Counted from the first letter of the stretch, positions 49,139 to 61,664 are shown. The stretch is DNA of 64,000 nt from Candidatus Scybalocola faecavium (GCA_018713145.1 DVFP01000020.1:1-64000); one strand, 5' to 3'. Numbers and translations: made by a program. The notes: a model not told the origin generated them from the sequence alone.

Positions 49139-50347
49139 CTATTCTAACAGCCACTTTAACGCGTTCATTTTCTGGATTCCTTCGTAATCCATCTCCCCAA
49201 ATACATCATCCAATGTCAGCAAATATTTGGGGTAATTATCCGGAATCTTTCTCAAAGGCGCCAGCTCTCTTGCCAAAACCTGATCATCCAGCGTTGTTTG
49301 CGACACCTGATAGTAGACTGGCATTCCGTCCCGGATAGCAACAAAATCCACTTCACCGTCAGTCCCTATCTGCCCCACATAAACTTCCCTGTATCGCCGC
49401 TTTAATTCCAGATAAATAATATTTTCCAAAATATGTCCAATATCAGAATCCTGGCTCCGCACCAGCATATTACGCATCGATACATCGCAAACATAATACT
49501 TATTCATAGAAACCAGCAATTTTTTCCCTTTAATATTGTAGCGTCTTGCTTCATAAAATAAAAGACTGTCCGTCAGCCCCCGAATGTACCGGTCCACGGT
49601 CTTGGGATCGATCTTCATGCGCTGAGATGTCATCGTACCTGATATGGCAGATGGGGATGTGCGGTTTCCAATGTTATGCATCATAAAGCGCGCGATGGCC
49701 TCCAGCATATTCACATCATTGATCCGCAGCCGTTTAACAATATCATTCAGCAGAATCGTATTATAAATACCACTCATGTACTCTTTGGCTTCCTCTTCCC
49801 CATATCCATAGCGCAGTACATAAGGAAAAGAACCTACGTGAATATACTGTTCAAATTTTTCATTCAGCGAGGAAAAATCTGTTCCCAGGCCGCTGCAAAA
49901 TTCCTTAAAAGAAAGAGGCAGCATTGAAAGTTCTACATATCTGCCGGTAAGCAGTGTCGCTAATTCGCCGGAAAGCAAATAACCATTGGAGCCTGTAATA
50001 TATATATCACAATTTTCCCGGAGAAATAAACTGTCTACAGCCTTTTCATATCCTTGCACATGCTGGATCTCATCAAAAAAAATATAATTCATTTTATCCG
50101 GCAGAAGCCGGGCTTTAACGTACCGATACAGTTCTTTATAATCTGTCAGATCTTCAAAATCCAGATCCTCAAAATTAATCGCAAGGATCTGTTCTCGGCA
50201 AACACCATTTTTTATCAGTTCATCCTGATAAATATCAAACAGAGTTGATTTACCGCAGCGCCGGACACCGGTAACTACTTTTATGATCTGCTGATCCTTC
50301 CATCTAAGAAGCCAATCCAAATACCGCTGACGTTGTAACCGTTTCAT
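49139..50347 (-). CDS. AAA ATPase with DUF4143 domain
   Basis: The 402-residue protein opens MKRLQRQRYLDWLLRWKDQQ, with Walker A TGVRRCGKST (about 24-33), Walker B MNYIFFDEIQHV, sensor region ITGSNGYLLSGELATLLTGR, then a winged helix and the DUF4143 nuclease-like C-terminal domain (LENIIYLELKRRYREVYVGQ, EVDFVAIRDGMPVYYQVSQT, with the D..K-like PD-(D/E)XK pattern partly visible). The family is common in gut anaerobes and its role is unknown, with defence or mobile-element links suggested. Start at 50347 is set by GGGGGGATC. Stands alone. Confidence 0.87.
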   Translation of the reverse strand: MKRLQRQRYLDWLLRWKDQQIIKVVTGVRRCGKSTLFDIYQDELIKNGVCREQILAINFEDLDFEDLTDYKELYRYVKARLLPDKMNYIFFDEIQHVQGYEKAVDSLFLRENCDIYITGSNGYLLSGELATLLTGRYVELSMLPLSFKEFCSGLGTDFSSLNEKFEQYIHVGSFPYVLRYGYGEEEAKEYMSGIYNTILLNDIVKRLRINDVNMLEAIARFMMHNIGNRTSPSAISGTMTSQRMKIDPKTVDRYIRGLTDSLLFYEARRYNIKGKKLLVSMNKYYVCDVSMRNMLVRSQDSDIGHILENIIYLELKRRYREVYVGQIGTDGEVDFVAIRDGMPVYYQVSQTTLDDQVLARELAPLRKIPDNYPKYLLTLDDVFGEMDYEGIQKMNALKWLLE

Positions 50348-50520
50348 AGCTGATCCCCCCTGAATGTTATAAACACTGTTACTGTTCCAGAATAGACAAA
50401 AAAACATCTTGGTATCAGTATAACCAATCCAGAAGAGAAAATCAATAAAATGGATTTGATTCCATATTTGTTTATATATTTACATTTTATGGATTTAATT
50501 TCACATTTCAGTTCAAATCC

Positions 50521-50550
50521 AGTAACCATTCAGCCATCTGAACGGTTACT
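50521..50550. repeat. Dispersed palindromic repeat, copy 2
   Basis: AGTAACC-A-TTCAG pairs with CTGAA-C-GGTTACT around CCAT (one mismatch). Shares CTGAACGGTTACTAA and GTAACC with the copy at 24880. Confidence 0.7.
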
Positions 50551-50761
50551 AAATCCGTCCAATACTCCACAAGATACCATTTAATAATATCCGCCGAAAA
50601 CGGCCATCCCCGTAAGACAGGCCGTCATGGCCGGAAGCATAGCAAAATACTCTGCTGTTTTTATAAGAGCGGGTCCATGCCAGATTTTTTATGCTTTGGG
50701 CATTATCTGTGGTAATCAGCACATTTTCTCTTTGATGATACTAAAAAACACGTACTCTTTG

Positions 50762-50797
50762 CAAAAAACCAGCCGAGTCTCCCCGGCTGGTTTTTTA
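50762..50797 (-). terminator. Terminator of the beta-galactosidase / nucleoside hydrolase operon
   Basis: AAAAAACCAGCCG pairs with CGGCTGGTTTTTT around a 7-8 base loop; T-runs in both directions. It lies 12 bases past the nucleoside hydrolase stop. Confidence 0.92.
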
Positions 50798-50808
50798 CAG
50801 CACTCACA

Positions 50809-51732
50809 TTACACTTTCGTCAGTTTTTTCACCAGATCCTCCAGCAAAAGATCCCGGTGGATCTCATAAACACATTTTATTAAATGCCGGGTTGGATCAA
50901 AGGCATATCGGTGGTCATATTCCGGAATCGGACTGCTAACCAGATGATCCTTCTCAAAATTATCCCCTGTAAGCCATGCTACAGCGGTAACATCCCAAAT
51001 GGGCCGGCTCCATGTAGTATTTCCTCCGTCCTGGAGGGCCTGGGTCTGAGTAACCTCTGCCAGGTAATCGCACAAAGGATTTTTCCCTTTCAAATAATCC
51101 TTTAACTCCGGACCGCTGACCCGAAAAGTAGAGGCCACTCCCATACAGGGTACCTGGACCAAGGGCACGCCGCTGCCAAAGACCACCCGGGCTGCAGCAA
51201 TATCCTGAGTCATATTAAATTCCAGGTTATTCGGCCAGTAATAGGCATTGCCGCCAAGCCATACTACAACAATCCGGTCTGTAATCTCCGGCTTGAGCAG
51301 GATAGCCGAGGCAATGGTGGTAATGACTGCAAGACCGATAACATATAACGGATTTTCCGGAGTATGGGCCATGGCTTTTTGGATCAGATCCCGGGCAGCC
51401 GGTGAATCAACCGCCTCATTTTCAGAGGGAAGATACCGGTCTGAACCCTTACAGACCAAAGGTTTTAGATCCTCCCGCTTCATAAGGGATAAAATATTCA
51501 TAATTTCTTCATAGCTTTTTTCCATGCCGTCCCTGGGACTGAGGGACTTTTGATTAAAAAATGGCGCCCCGTAAATTCCCTGCAGATTCAGGCGGTCACT
51601 GGAACCGATCAAATAGGCCAGGGCAAACTGGTCATCAATTTCATTATAAGTATCTGTATCCAAAACTACATCCACCGGTTTCTTTGGCCGTTCCAACTGC
51701 CCAGCCAGCCATCCGCTGCTTTTTATCTCCAT
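50809..51732 (-). CDS. Inosine-uridine-preferring nucleoside hydrolase family protein
   Basis: This 307-residue protein has the metal-binding N-terminal motif VVLDTDTYNEIDDQFALAYL (DxDxxxxxDD form; classical members read DxDxGxDD), ITDRIVVVWLGGNAYYWPNN, and an NxxxDxxAAxxVF-like EFNMTQDIAAARVVFGSG. It would cleave N-glycosidic bonds of nucleosides or a related riboside. It follows the GH2 gene by 85 bases and is probably co-transcribed. The Gly-to-Asn change in the motif suggests an altered substrate within the family. Confidence 0.85.
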   Translation of the reverse strand: MEIKSSGWLAGQLERPKKPVDVVLDTDTYNEIDDQFALAYLIGSSDRLNLQGIYGAPFFNQKSLSPRDGMEKSYEEIMNILSLMKREDLKPLVCKGSDRYLPSENEAVDSPAARDLIQKAMAHTPENPLYVIGLAVITTIASAILLKPEITDRIVVVWLGGNAYYWPNNLEFNMTQDIAAARVVFGSGVPLVQVPCMGVASTFRVSGPELKDYLKGKNPLCDYLAEVTQTQALQDGGNTTWSRPIWDVTAVAWLTGDNFEKDHLVSSPIPEYDHRYAFDPTRHLIKCVYEIHRDLLLEDLVKKLTKV

Positions 51733-51817
51733 AAAAATAACCTCCCCATTTTTTAACAGTCCACTGCCGGGTCATGGAAACCGCACCCCTGCAGCCTCCA
51801 TGTCCTTTAAACGTTTG

Positions 51818-55015
<3,198 letters not shown>

Positions 55016-55039
55016 TTATGTTATGATGGTGTTATTAAC

Positions 55040-55057
55040 ATCAAATTAAAATTTGAT
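55040..55057. promoter_or_regulatory. Palindromic operator candidate between lacZ and AraC gene
   Basis: ATCAAATT and AATTTGAT (perfect 8-base arms, 2-base centre). On the minus strand it overlaps TTGATG, a possible lacZ -35 box, so the site could control lacZ. Confidence 0.5.
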
Positions 55058-55199
55058 TTCCTGACACCATAAATCATCACTATGATTTGATTATAGAAGA
55101 TTTTTTACCATGGTTAAATGTCAGGACTGGCATATTTTTTATCCAAATTGGTAGAGCTGTTTCATCACAGTGCAGCAATCTGCAAACGGGGGTTATAGC

Positions 55200-56063
55200 A
55201 TGAAATTTTTAAAAGATGTGATTTACCGGTGTATCGGCGATGATTTTAATGAAGGGGTCATTGCCTGCGGATACATGCCCAAAAATGCTCCGCGAGATTC
55301 CCAGCAGGACTTTGTTATCGGCTACTACAGCTGTTTTATCATTTTGTCCGGTCAGGGGATTTATGAAGATGGCCAATCCGGCAGGATTCCCTTAAGGGCC
55401 GGATGTTTTGTCCAGCGTTTTCCCGGGCGTATCCATACTACAAAAATCGTTCCTGACGGCAGTTGGGTTGAATTTTTTATCTCATTTGGAAAAGGGGTTT
55501 ATGAGTATATGAACCGTCTTAATCTGCTTCCGGAAATGCCGGTGATCTCCAGTCCCTTTGATCTTTCCGCCCGTACTCCATTAGATGCCCTGCTCTCCCG
55601 TTTAAAAAATGCAGTGCCTTCCCAGTACCCGCTGATCCTTGCGGATATGCAAAAAAATGTACTCCGGCTTTGCGGATGGGACGTTCCCCATCCTCCCGAG
55701 GAAAATACGCCTCCGGCCATCCGGGAGGCATGCAGCCTTTTATCGTCAGATTTCTCCAAAAATATCCCCCTTCCCCAGATTGCCCGGCAGCTTAACCTTA
55801 GTTACGAAAGCTTCCGCAAGCTTTTTGTCCAGTATAAAGGCGTCTCTCCGGGAAGCTACCGGCGCAATCAAAGGATGCGCCAGGCCTGCCTTATGCTGCG
55901 TTCCGGCATTACAATAAAAGAAACCGCTCAAATGACCGGATATGCAGACACCTATTCCTTTACCAGGGAATTTACAAAATCCATGGGGATTCCTCCGGGA
56001 CAATACAGGAAAAAGCATTTAGAAAATTTGAAAAATAATGAGAAAAATCCGAAAGGACTGTAG
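55200..56063 (+). CDS. AraC-family transcriptional regulator
   Basis: The 287-residue protein has an AraC-type cupin domain (FIILSGQGIYEDGQSGRIPL, GCFVQRFPGRIHTTKIV, about 40-100) and a C-terminal double helix-turn-helix (about 185-280: PLPQIARQLNLSYESFRKLF, then ITIKETAQMTGYADTYSFTREF). Start at 55200 follows GGGGG; a GTG 30 bases upstream has no site. Divergent from lacZ, which it probably activates. Confidence 0.88.
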   Translation: MKFLKDVIYRCIGDDFNEGVIACGYMPKNAPRDSQQDFVIGYYSCFIILSGQGIYEDGQSGRIPLRAGCFVQRFPGRIHTTKIVPDGSWVEFFISFGKGVYEYMNRLNLLPEMPVISSPFDLSARTPLDALLSRLKNAVPSQYPLILADMQKNVLRLCGWDVPHPPEENTPPAIREACSLLSSDFSKNIPLPQIARQLNLSYESFRKLFVQYKGVSPGSYRRNQRMRQACLMLRSGITIKETAQMTGYADTYSFTREFTKSMGIPPGQYRKKHLENLKNNEKNPKGL

Positions 56064-56383
56064 GATCCCAAAATCCGTCAAGCCGTTGATGTATGGATCC
56101 TGTGGTTTTTAAGAAAAACGTCGCAGCCAGGCAGTACCATGTAAAATGGTGTCGAAAGTTTCTTATTGACGTCGCATACTTATGGAATTATGATAAAGAT
56201 ACAATAATCATTCAACAATTTTCCTATGTAATATTGTTTTTTCTAATGCACTTGAATGAATATTGCTCATGTAATACAGACCTGCGAAGGGGAACATTCC
56301 CAACTGCCGCGCCGCTGCTTGCTTATTCAGGCAGTTTTCCGGCACGGCAGCTGTATCCCCTCAGTGCATTTTTTTATATGTAC
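56064..56383. other. Intergenic region without recognisable features
   Basis: 320 bases between the convergent AraC and epimerase genes. A 109-codon plus-strand frame here has no ribosome binding site or family resemblance. I see no clear terminator. Confidence 0.4.
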
Positions 56384-57271
56384 TTAACGGGACTCATGGA
56401 TACGGATGACATATTCCCTTGAAAATACCTGATGTCCCTCAAGGACCTGTTCATAGGCCCGATCCTTTAAGGTTCCCTGAAAATCTACCGCATCACACCT
56501 GCCATACCAGGGTTCGATGCATACAAACGGAGCATTTTTCCCGGTTGGAGACCATATACCAAACAAAGGCGCATCAAACTCTACTGTCACATAAGGCCTT
56601 TTGTCCGGATCTAAAAGACTTACACAGTGGCTTTGCTCATTTTCCACGATCAAGGCATCCCGGTCAAACATATGAGGATGGATAGGACAGATGCCCTCAT
56701 CCAGAGCAAGGCGCTCTCCGTAAATTCCCACAAGACCGTCCTGTTTAATCAGATTATAGGATATATCCTGATCCGTATGGAAATCTATAAAGTAATCCCA
56801 TTGTTTCTCATCTGCCTTTAGCGGACACATAAATGCCGGATGGGCGCCGATGGAAAAGTACATGGTCTGATCCGAAGGATTGGTTACTTTCCATAACACC
56901 GTCAAATCTCTGCCTTTAAGAACATAGCCGATTTCCAGGCAAAACTCAAAAGGATATTTGCTCAAAGTCTCCTCATCGGAACACAGACGGAACCAAAGAC
57001 AGTCTTTATCCTGTCGGATACAGTCAAAATCCATATCCCGGGCAAAGCCATGCTGACCCATGGTATAAGTTTTCCCGTTATATATATACTGCTTATTTTT
57101 TACCATGCCCACAAAGGGAAACAGCACCGGCGCCCGGCGGCCCCAGTATTTTTCATCCCCGTTCCATAAGTATTCTAAAGCACTTTTCTGATCCCTGATG
57201 GAGGCAAGCTCGGCTCCGTGGCCGGATACAGTTATTTTTAATTCATCATTTTCCAATACATAATTTCCCAT
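56384..57271 (-). CDS. Aldose 1-epimerase family protein
   Basis: The 295-residue protein belongs to the galactose-mutarotase-like family (YeaD/GalM-related): AELASIRDQKSALEYLWNGD, FPFVGMVKNKQYIYNGKTY, YFSIGAHPAFMCPL (conserved His) and the C-terminal GIWSPTGKNAPFVCIEPWYG (catalytic Glu). It interconverts alpha and beta anomers of hexoses. It starts 12 bases after the dCMP deaminase gene on the same strand. Confidence 0.9.
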   Translation of the reverse strand: MGNYVLENDELKITVSGHGAELASIRDQKSALEYLWNGDEKYWGRRAPVLFPFVGMVKNKQYIYNGKTYTMGQHGFARDMDFDCIRQDKDCLWFRLCSDEETLSKYPFEFCLEIGYVLKGRDLTVLWKVTNPSDQTMYFSIGAHPAFMCPLKADEKQWDYFIDFHTDQDISYNLIKQDGLVGIYGERLALDEGICPIHPHMFDRDALIVENEQSHCVSLLDPDKRPYVTVEFDAPLFGIWSPTGKNAPFVCIEPWYGRCDAVDFQGTLKDRAYEQVLEGHQVFSREYVIRIHESR

Positions 57272-57283
57272 AAGAAGCTCCCC

Positions 57284-57769
57284 TTACACTGTAAAATTAA
57301 TCTGCCTCCCGGTAGGTACATACCTCCGGTAGCGCACACCGGCAGCATTAAGCATCCGCTTGGAAGCGATCACTGACGGAGAGTCCGGGTATTTATCCAC
57401 GCCATAAATGATCTCCCGGATACCGCTTTGGATAATCGCCTTGGCACACTCATTACAGGGGAACATAGATACATAGATCTTTGCCCCTTCCAGGCTGCCT
57501 CCCCGGTAATTTAAAATCGCATTCAGCTCGCTGTGGGTCACATAAACATATTTTGTGTCCAGTTCATCCCCTTCCCGGTCCCATGGGAATTCGTCATCCG
57601 AACATCCGATAGGCAGACCATTGTAACCCATCGAAAGGATCTTGTTGTCCTGGCTTACGATACAGGAACCAACCTGGCTGTTTGGATCCTTTGAACGCAG
57701 CGCCGCCAGTTTTGCCACACTCATAAAATATTCATCCCAGCTGATATAATCCATGCGTTTACCGCTCAC
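57284..57769 (-). CDS. dCMP deaminase family protein (ComEB-like)
   Basis: The 161-residue zinc deaminase has the motifs VTHSELNAILNY (HxE, zinc His and catalytic Glu) and MFPCNECAKAIIQSGI (PCxxC). N-terminal SWDEYFMSVAKLAALRSKDP is typical of dCMP deaminases. It makes dUMP for thymidylate synthesis. In the rpiB-upp-deaminase cluster common in Clostridia. Confidence 0.92.
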   Translation of the reverse strand: MSGKRMDYISWDEYFMSVAKLAALRSKDPNSQVGSCIVSQDNKILSMGYNGLPIGCSDDEFPWDREGDELDTKYVYVTHSELNAILNYRGGSLEGAKIYVSMFPCNECAKAIIQSGIREIIYGVDKYPDSPSVIASKRMLNAAGVRYRRYVPTGRQINFTV

Positions 57770-57819
57770 ACCATCACTCCCTTTTTATTTAAATATTTAT
57801 CCCATCAGGCACACATCAG

Positions 57820-58449
57820 CTATTTTGTGCCAAAGATCCGGTCTCCCGCATCTCCCAGTCCGGGAACAATATACTTACGGTCATTTAAGCATTGATCCAG
57901 AGCGCCAATATAAATATCCACATCCGGATGCTCCTGGGACAACCTTTGGACGCCTTCCGGCGCTGCAATGATACACATAAACCGTATGTTTTTTACGCCT
58001 TTTTCTTTGAGCATAGTAATCGCCGCTGCTGCTGATCCGCCGGTAGCCAGCATAGGATCCACGACAAATACATCCCTCTCGGCGCAATCTCTTGGGAGCT
58101 TGCAGTAGTATTCTACCGGCAGGGCAGTTTCAGGATCCCGGTACAGGCCGATATGCCCCACCTTTGCCGCAGGAACCATGGTCAACATTCCGTCTACCAT
58201 GCCGAGACCGGCACGGAGGATTGGCACTACAGCCATTTTCTTTCCTTTAAGCTCCTGAACCTTAGTTTTACAAATAGGCGTTTCAATCTCCACCTCGCTC
58301 AGCTCCAACCCGCGGGTCGCCTCATAACACATGAGCATGGAGATTTCTGAAATAATGCGGCGAAACTCCTGGGATCCGGTTTCCTTTCTCCGGATGATCC
58401 CGATCTTATGCCGGATCAGCGGATGATCCATAACGTAAACCCCGGCCAT
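57820..58449 (-). CDS. upp: Uracil phosphoribosyltransferase
   Basis: At 209 residues it has the normal Upp length: [34 protein letters not shown] and the PRPP loop [19 protein letters not shown], with the uracil-binding C-terminus [30 protein letters not shown]. It salvages uracil to UMP. Start at 58449 is set by GGAGGGG; it begins 1 base after the rpiB stop. Confidence 0.97.
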   Translation of the reverse strand: MAGVYVMDHPLIRHKIGIIRRKETGSQEFRRIISEISMLMCYEATRGLELSEVEIETPICKTKVQELKGKKMAVVPILRAGLGMVDGMLTMVPAAKVGHIGLYRDPETALPVEYYCKLPRDCAERDVFVVDPMLATGGSAAAAITMLKEKGVKNIRFMCIIAAPEGVQRLSQEHPDVDIYIGALDQCLNDRKYIVPGLGDAGDRIFGTK

Positions 58450-58450
58450 A

Positions 58451-58885
58451 TTACCCCTCCACTTCAATCTTTTCGATCCGGCGGACATGTCTGGGATCAT
58501 TGGAAAATTCTGTATTTAAAAAGGTATCCACGATCTTTAATGCTAATCCCGGGCCTACAACTCTCGCCCCAAGGGCCAGGATATTTGCATCATTGTGTTC
58601 CCGGGTCGCCTCTGCCATAAAGCAGTCTGTACAGTTCGCTGCCCGGATGCCCGGAAAACGGTTTGCCGCGATAGAAATCCCGATGCCCGTACCGCAGATA
58701 AGGATCCCCCGATCACATTCCTTATTTAAAATAGCCTTTGCCACTGCCTGGGCATAATCAGGATAATCACAGGAATCTGTGGAATATGTGCCATAATCTT
58801 TATATTCCAGCCCATGAGCATCCAGATACTTTATAACCTCCTGTTTTAATTCATAACCGCCATGATCACATCCTAATGCTATCAT
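58451..58885 (-). CDS. rpiB: Ribose 5-phosphate isomerase B
   Basis: The 144-residue protein shows RpiB/LacAB motifs: [18 protein letters not shown], active-site Cys segment DCPDYAQAV-like ([13 protein letters not shown]), [20 protein letters not shown] and [20 protein letters not shown]. It interconverts ribose-5-P and ribulose-5-P. AAGGAGG before the start. Downstream of tsaC with two hairpins between. Confidence 0.95.
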   Translation of the reverse strand: MIALGCDHGGYELKQEVIKYLDAHGLEYKDYGTYSTDSCDYPDYAQAVAKAILNKECDRGILICGTGIGISIAANRFPGIRAANCTDCFMAEATREHNDANILALGARVVGPGLALKIVDTFLNTEFSNDPRHVRRIEKIEVEG

Positions 58886-58928
58886 TCCATGGTCCTCCTT
58901 AAAAAATTTTTATTTTTTAAGGCAATCA

Positions 58929-59008
58929 GCCAAACAGTCCGCATATATGCTGTTTGGCAACTGCCGCTAAAGTCAAATTTCTCCGGTTTAATTAAGGGTA
59001 TTTGACTT
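58929..59008 (-). promoter_or_regulatory. Two hairpins between tsaC and rpiB
   Basis: GCCAAACAG (58929-58937) pairs with CTGTTTGGC (58950-58958); AAGTCAAAT (58970-58978) pairs with ATTTGACTT (59000-59008). On the minus strand the second of these is followed by T-rich DNA before rpiB. Could be a tsaC terminator or attenuator. Confidence 0.5.
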
Positions 59009-59023
59009 ACCGCCAACGTATTT

Positions 59024-60088
59024 TTAATCGTCAGCGTTAATCACATGATGTCCTGCTGCTTTTAACAGCCGGTTCATCACTGCCTGTCCAAGGCCGTCAT
59101 CATAGTAGCTCTCTGAGTAGATCACATCCACATGAAGCTCGTCCATCTCCCTGAGTACGGCAAAAAGATTAGCCGCAATGCTTTCCTCATCCCTTCTGGA
59201 GCCAATGGCAAACACATGTCTGCACCGGTATTTTCCCGCGCTTTCCCTGGCTGCGATGACAGCCACAGACTTATGCTCCGCCTCCGCCCGGGCGCACAGC
59301 TGGTTGATCTTTAAGACCACCTGATCCGGCGCGCCTTCGACAATGGTCAAATCTCCCTTGGGGGCGTAATGCTTGTACTTCATTCCCGGAGCCTTGGGGC
59401 GGAAGTTTTTATCTGCATTTTCCGACAAGATTGCCTTGTCCACACAAACATCTCCCAAAACCCGGGTCAGCATATCCCGGGTAATGTAGCCGGGCCGCAG
59501 GATCATGGGCATCTCGCCGGTAAGATCTACAATGGTGGACTCTATACCGATTCCCACCTTGCCTCCATCCAGGATCATATCAATCTTTCCATCCATATCC
59601 TGGATCACATGTTGAGCCAGAGTAGGACTTGGCCGTCCTGAAGTATTGGCACTTGGGGCAGCGATATAAGTCCCTGAGGCAGCAATGACCGCCCTGGCAA
59701 TAGGATGGGAAGGCATACGCACAGCTACTGTATCCAGTCCGCCGGTGGTACTTAGCGGCACCGCCTCGCTCTTATTTAAGATCATCGTCAACGGTCCCGG
59801 CCAAAAGGCCTTGGCCAGCTTGTAAGCCGCCTCCGGAATATCCCTGGCCACTCGGGCCATATCCTCTGTCTCACAAATATGGACGATCAAAGGATTATCC
59901 GAGGGTCTGCCCTTGGCCGCATAAATCTTTTTGGAGGCCTCACCATCCATAGCGTCAGCCCCCAGACCGTAAACTGTTTCTGTAGGAAATGCCACAAGTC
60001 CTCCATCGGCCAGGATCCTTCCGGCTTCCCTTATTTTTTCCATATCTATATGATCTTTATCAATCGTATATATAATGGTTTTCATCAT
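59024..60088 (-). CDS. tsaC: L-threonylcarbamoyladenylate synthase (TsaC/Sua5 type)
   Basis: The 354-residue protein has the YrdC fold (residues about 12-210: GLVAFPTETVYGLGADAMDG, IYAAKGRPSDNPLIVHI, GTYIAAPSANTSGRPSPT) and the C-terminal Sua5 domain (about 250-350), so it is the long Sua5-type enzyme. It makes threonylcarbamoyl-AMP for t6A37 of ANN-decoding tRNAs. Linked to rpiB and upp as in many Firmicutes. Confidence 0.95.
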   Translation of the reverse strand: MMKTIIYTIDKDHIDMEKIREAGRILADGGLVAFPTETVYGLGADAMDGEASKKIYAAKGRPSDNPLIVHICETEDMARVARDIPEAAYKLAKAFWPGPLTMILNKSEAVPLSTTGGLDTVAVRMPSHPIARAVIAASGTYIAAPSANTSGRPSPTLAQHVIQDMDGKIDMILDGGKVGIGIESTIVDLTGEMPMILRPGYITRDMLTRVLGDVCVDKAILSENADKNFRPKAPGMKYKHYAPKGDLTIVEGAPDQVVLKINQLCARAEAEHKSVAVIAARESAGKYRCRHVFAIGSRRDEESIAANLFAVLREMDELHVDVIYSESYYDDGLGQAVMNRLLKAAGHHVINADD

Positions 60089-60196
60089 ATCAGCCTTCCA
60101 TTTTTCTTTGTTTCCTGATTATTATACCATGTCTGTCTGTGTTTTTCTATCCCCGGATCGTGATTCCCCGGGTTCTTTGCCCCGGATATTACCGGT

Positions 60197-60970
60197 TCAC
60201 CGGTCCGAATCCCGGATATATTGGCAGATACCCTGACTGATACTTTGGGCGATACGTTTTTGATACTCCGGGGTAGAAAGCTTTTCACATTCCTCCCGGT
60301 TGGACAGAAAGCCGCACTCACAGATAATGGCCGGGACAGAGGATTTTTTCAAAAGATAGTAATCGCTGTTTTCTTTCGCCTGCCGATGGTTTTGAGGGTC
60401 AGCCCCGCTGATCAGGCTTTCCTGGACACAACAGGCCAGGCGCTGTCCTTCCTGGGAGCCTGTATAGTAAAACACCTGGGCGCCGGCGTACTGCTCCTGC
60501 GTATAGCTGTTTTGATGGATGCTTACAAGAAGATCCGCGTCATTTTCCCCGATCAAAGCTACACGATTTTTCATATCTTCGGCTTTTTTATTGGAAGCAT
60601 CCTCTGAATACAAACCTGTATCCGTTGTCCGGGTCATAATCACCTGTATTCCCTCTCCGATCAGATATTCCTGAAGATACAGGGCGATATTTAAATTAAT
60701 ATCCTTTTCCAGCACATCATTAACACCTATCTTCCCGGGATCATTCCCCCCGTGCCCCGGGTCCAGGATTATAGTCCAGGTTTTCTTTTCTCCATTATCT
60801 TCCGGGATTTCATCATCACCATCCCGGGTATTGCCGCCTTTTTCTGATTCCTCCATAGTTCCCCGGACAAGGGCCGTATCGGAAACTGCCAGGCTGTCCA
60901 GCCGACTCAGTAGGATCCCGGCACAGGCAAAAATCAAGAAAAAGCAAAAAATCGATGTCCGAATCTTCAT
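60197..60970 (-). CDS. N-acetylmuramoyl-L-alanine amidase (Amidase_3, CwlD-like)
   Basis: The 257-residue protein has an N-terminal signal/anchor (IFCFFLIFACAGILLSRLDS), a charged linker, and the zinc amidase domain: WTIILDPGHGGNDPGKIG (His, then Glu in LEKDINLNIALYL), DLLVSIHQNSY (second His) and the catalytic Glu in VPAIICECGFLSN. Length and fold fit CwlD, which makes muramic-delta-lactam in the spore cortex, but other amidases are possible. It starts 55 bases after queH. Confidence 0.9.
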   Translation of the reverse strand: MKIRTSIFCFFLIFACAGILLSRLDSLAVSDTALVRGTMEESEKGGNTRDGDDEIPEDNGEKKTWTIILDPGHGGNDPGKIGVNDVLEKDINLNIALYLQEYLIGEGIQVIMTRTTDTGLYSEDASNKKAEDMKNRVALIGENDADLLVSIHQNSYTQEQYAGAQVFYYTGSQEGQRLACCVQESLISGADPQNHRQAKENSDYYLLKKSSVPAIICECGFLSNREECEKLSTPEYQKRIAQSISQGICQYIRDSDR

Positions 60971-61025
60971 AAAATCCCCCTTACGGACCTTATGTACCGT
61001 CGATGTATTCTATGCATCCGGCGGT

Positions 61026-61664
61026 TTATTCAGAACATCGATTTCTTTTTTCCATTTCCTGATAGCTGTAAACGCATCCGCAATAATTCTGACGGTAAAG
61101 GCCATATTGGGCGGACAGCTCTATGGAACGCTTATAGCCGTTTTTCTTTTTAAAATCCGAAGGCAGATGCTTTACCCCGTACTCTTTTTCAAGAGCCTGG
61201 CCGATTTCATTGAGCTTTTGAGCATTTTTCATAGGGCTGATGGTCAGCGTTGTGGTAAAGTAATCAAATCCCTTGTCCTTTGCCAACTGCGCTGCTTCCC
61301 TCAGACGCAGCTCATAACACTTAAAACACCGCTCTCCCCCTTCCGGAACCTGTTCGAGCCCATGGGCCATATTATAAAAACGCTGTGTATCATAGCTTCC
61401 TTCCACAAAATCCACAGGATATTTTACCGGAAGCTCCTGGATAAAACGCTTCTGCTCCTCCACACGCTTTTCATATTCCCGGGGAGGATAGATATTGGGG
61501 TTATAGTAAAAAACAGTGATCTTAAAATACTGAGACAAATACTCCAAAGTATAACTGCTGCAGGGAGCGCAGCAACTATGGAGCAAAAGGGTGGGCACCT
61601 GCTTCGCGCAGGCGCACCCCTGGATCACCTTTTCCAGTTCCTTTTGATAATTTACTTTATTCAT
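61026..61664 (-). CDS. queH: Epoxyqueuosine reductase QueH
   Basis: The 212-residue protein carries LLLHSCCAPCSSYTLEYL (double CxxC-type Cys cluster) and GGERCFKCYELRLREAAQ (second Cys pair), with YFTTTLTISPMKNAQKLNEI and NYCGCVYS, the DUF208/QueH signature. It reduces epoxyqueuosine to queuosine in tRNA wobble positions. ATG at 61664 with GGAG 8 bases upstream is preferred to the longer frame. Confidence 0.93.
   Translation of the reverse strand: MNKVNYQKELEKVIQGCACAKQVPTLLLHSCCAPCSSYTLEYLSQYFKITVFYYNPNIYPPREYEKRVEEQKRFIQELPVKYPVDFVEGSYDTQRFYNMAHGLEQVPEGGERCFKCYELRLREAAQLAKDKGFDYFTTTLTISPMKNAQKLNEIGQALEKEYGVKHLPSDFKKKNGYKRSIELSAQYGLYRQNYCGCVYSYQEMEKRNRCSE

Larger units (their letters stand above)
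50348..50808. other. Intergenic region with dispersed palindrome and terminator
   Basis: 461 bases upstream of the AAA ATPase and downstream of the nucleoside hydrolase. It contains AT-rich promoter-like DNA near 50380-50520, palindrome copy 2, and the terminator at 50762. No gene seen. Confidence 0.5.

Noticed and set aside
56093-56422. 109-codon plus-strand frame after the AraC gene
   Set aside because: No ribosome binding site, no recognisable domain, and it overlaps the end of the epimerase gene.
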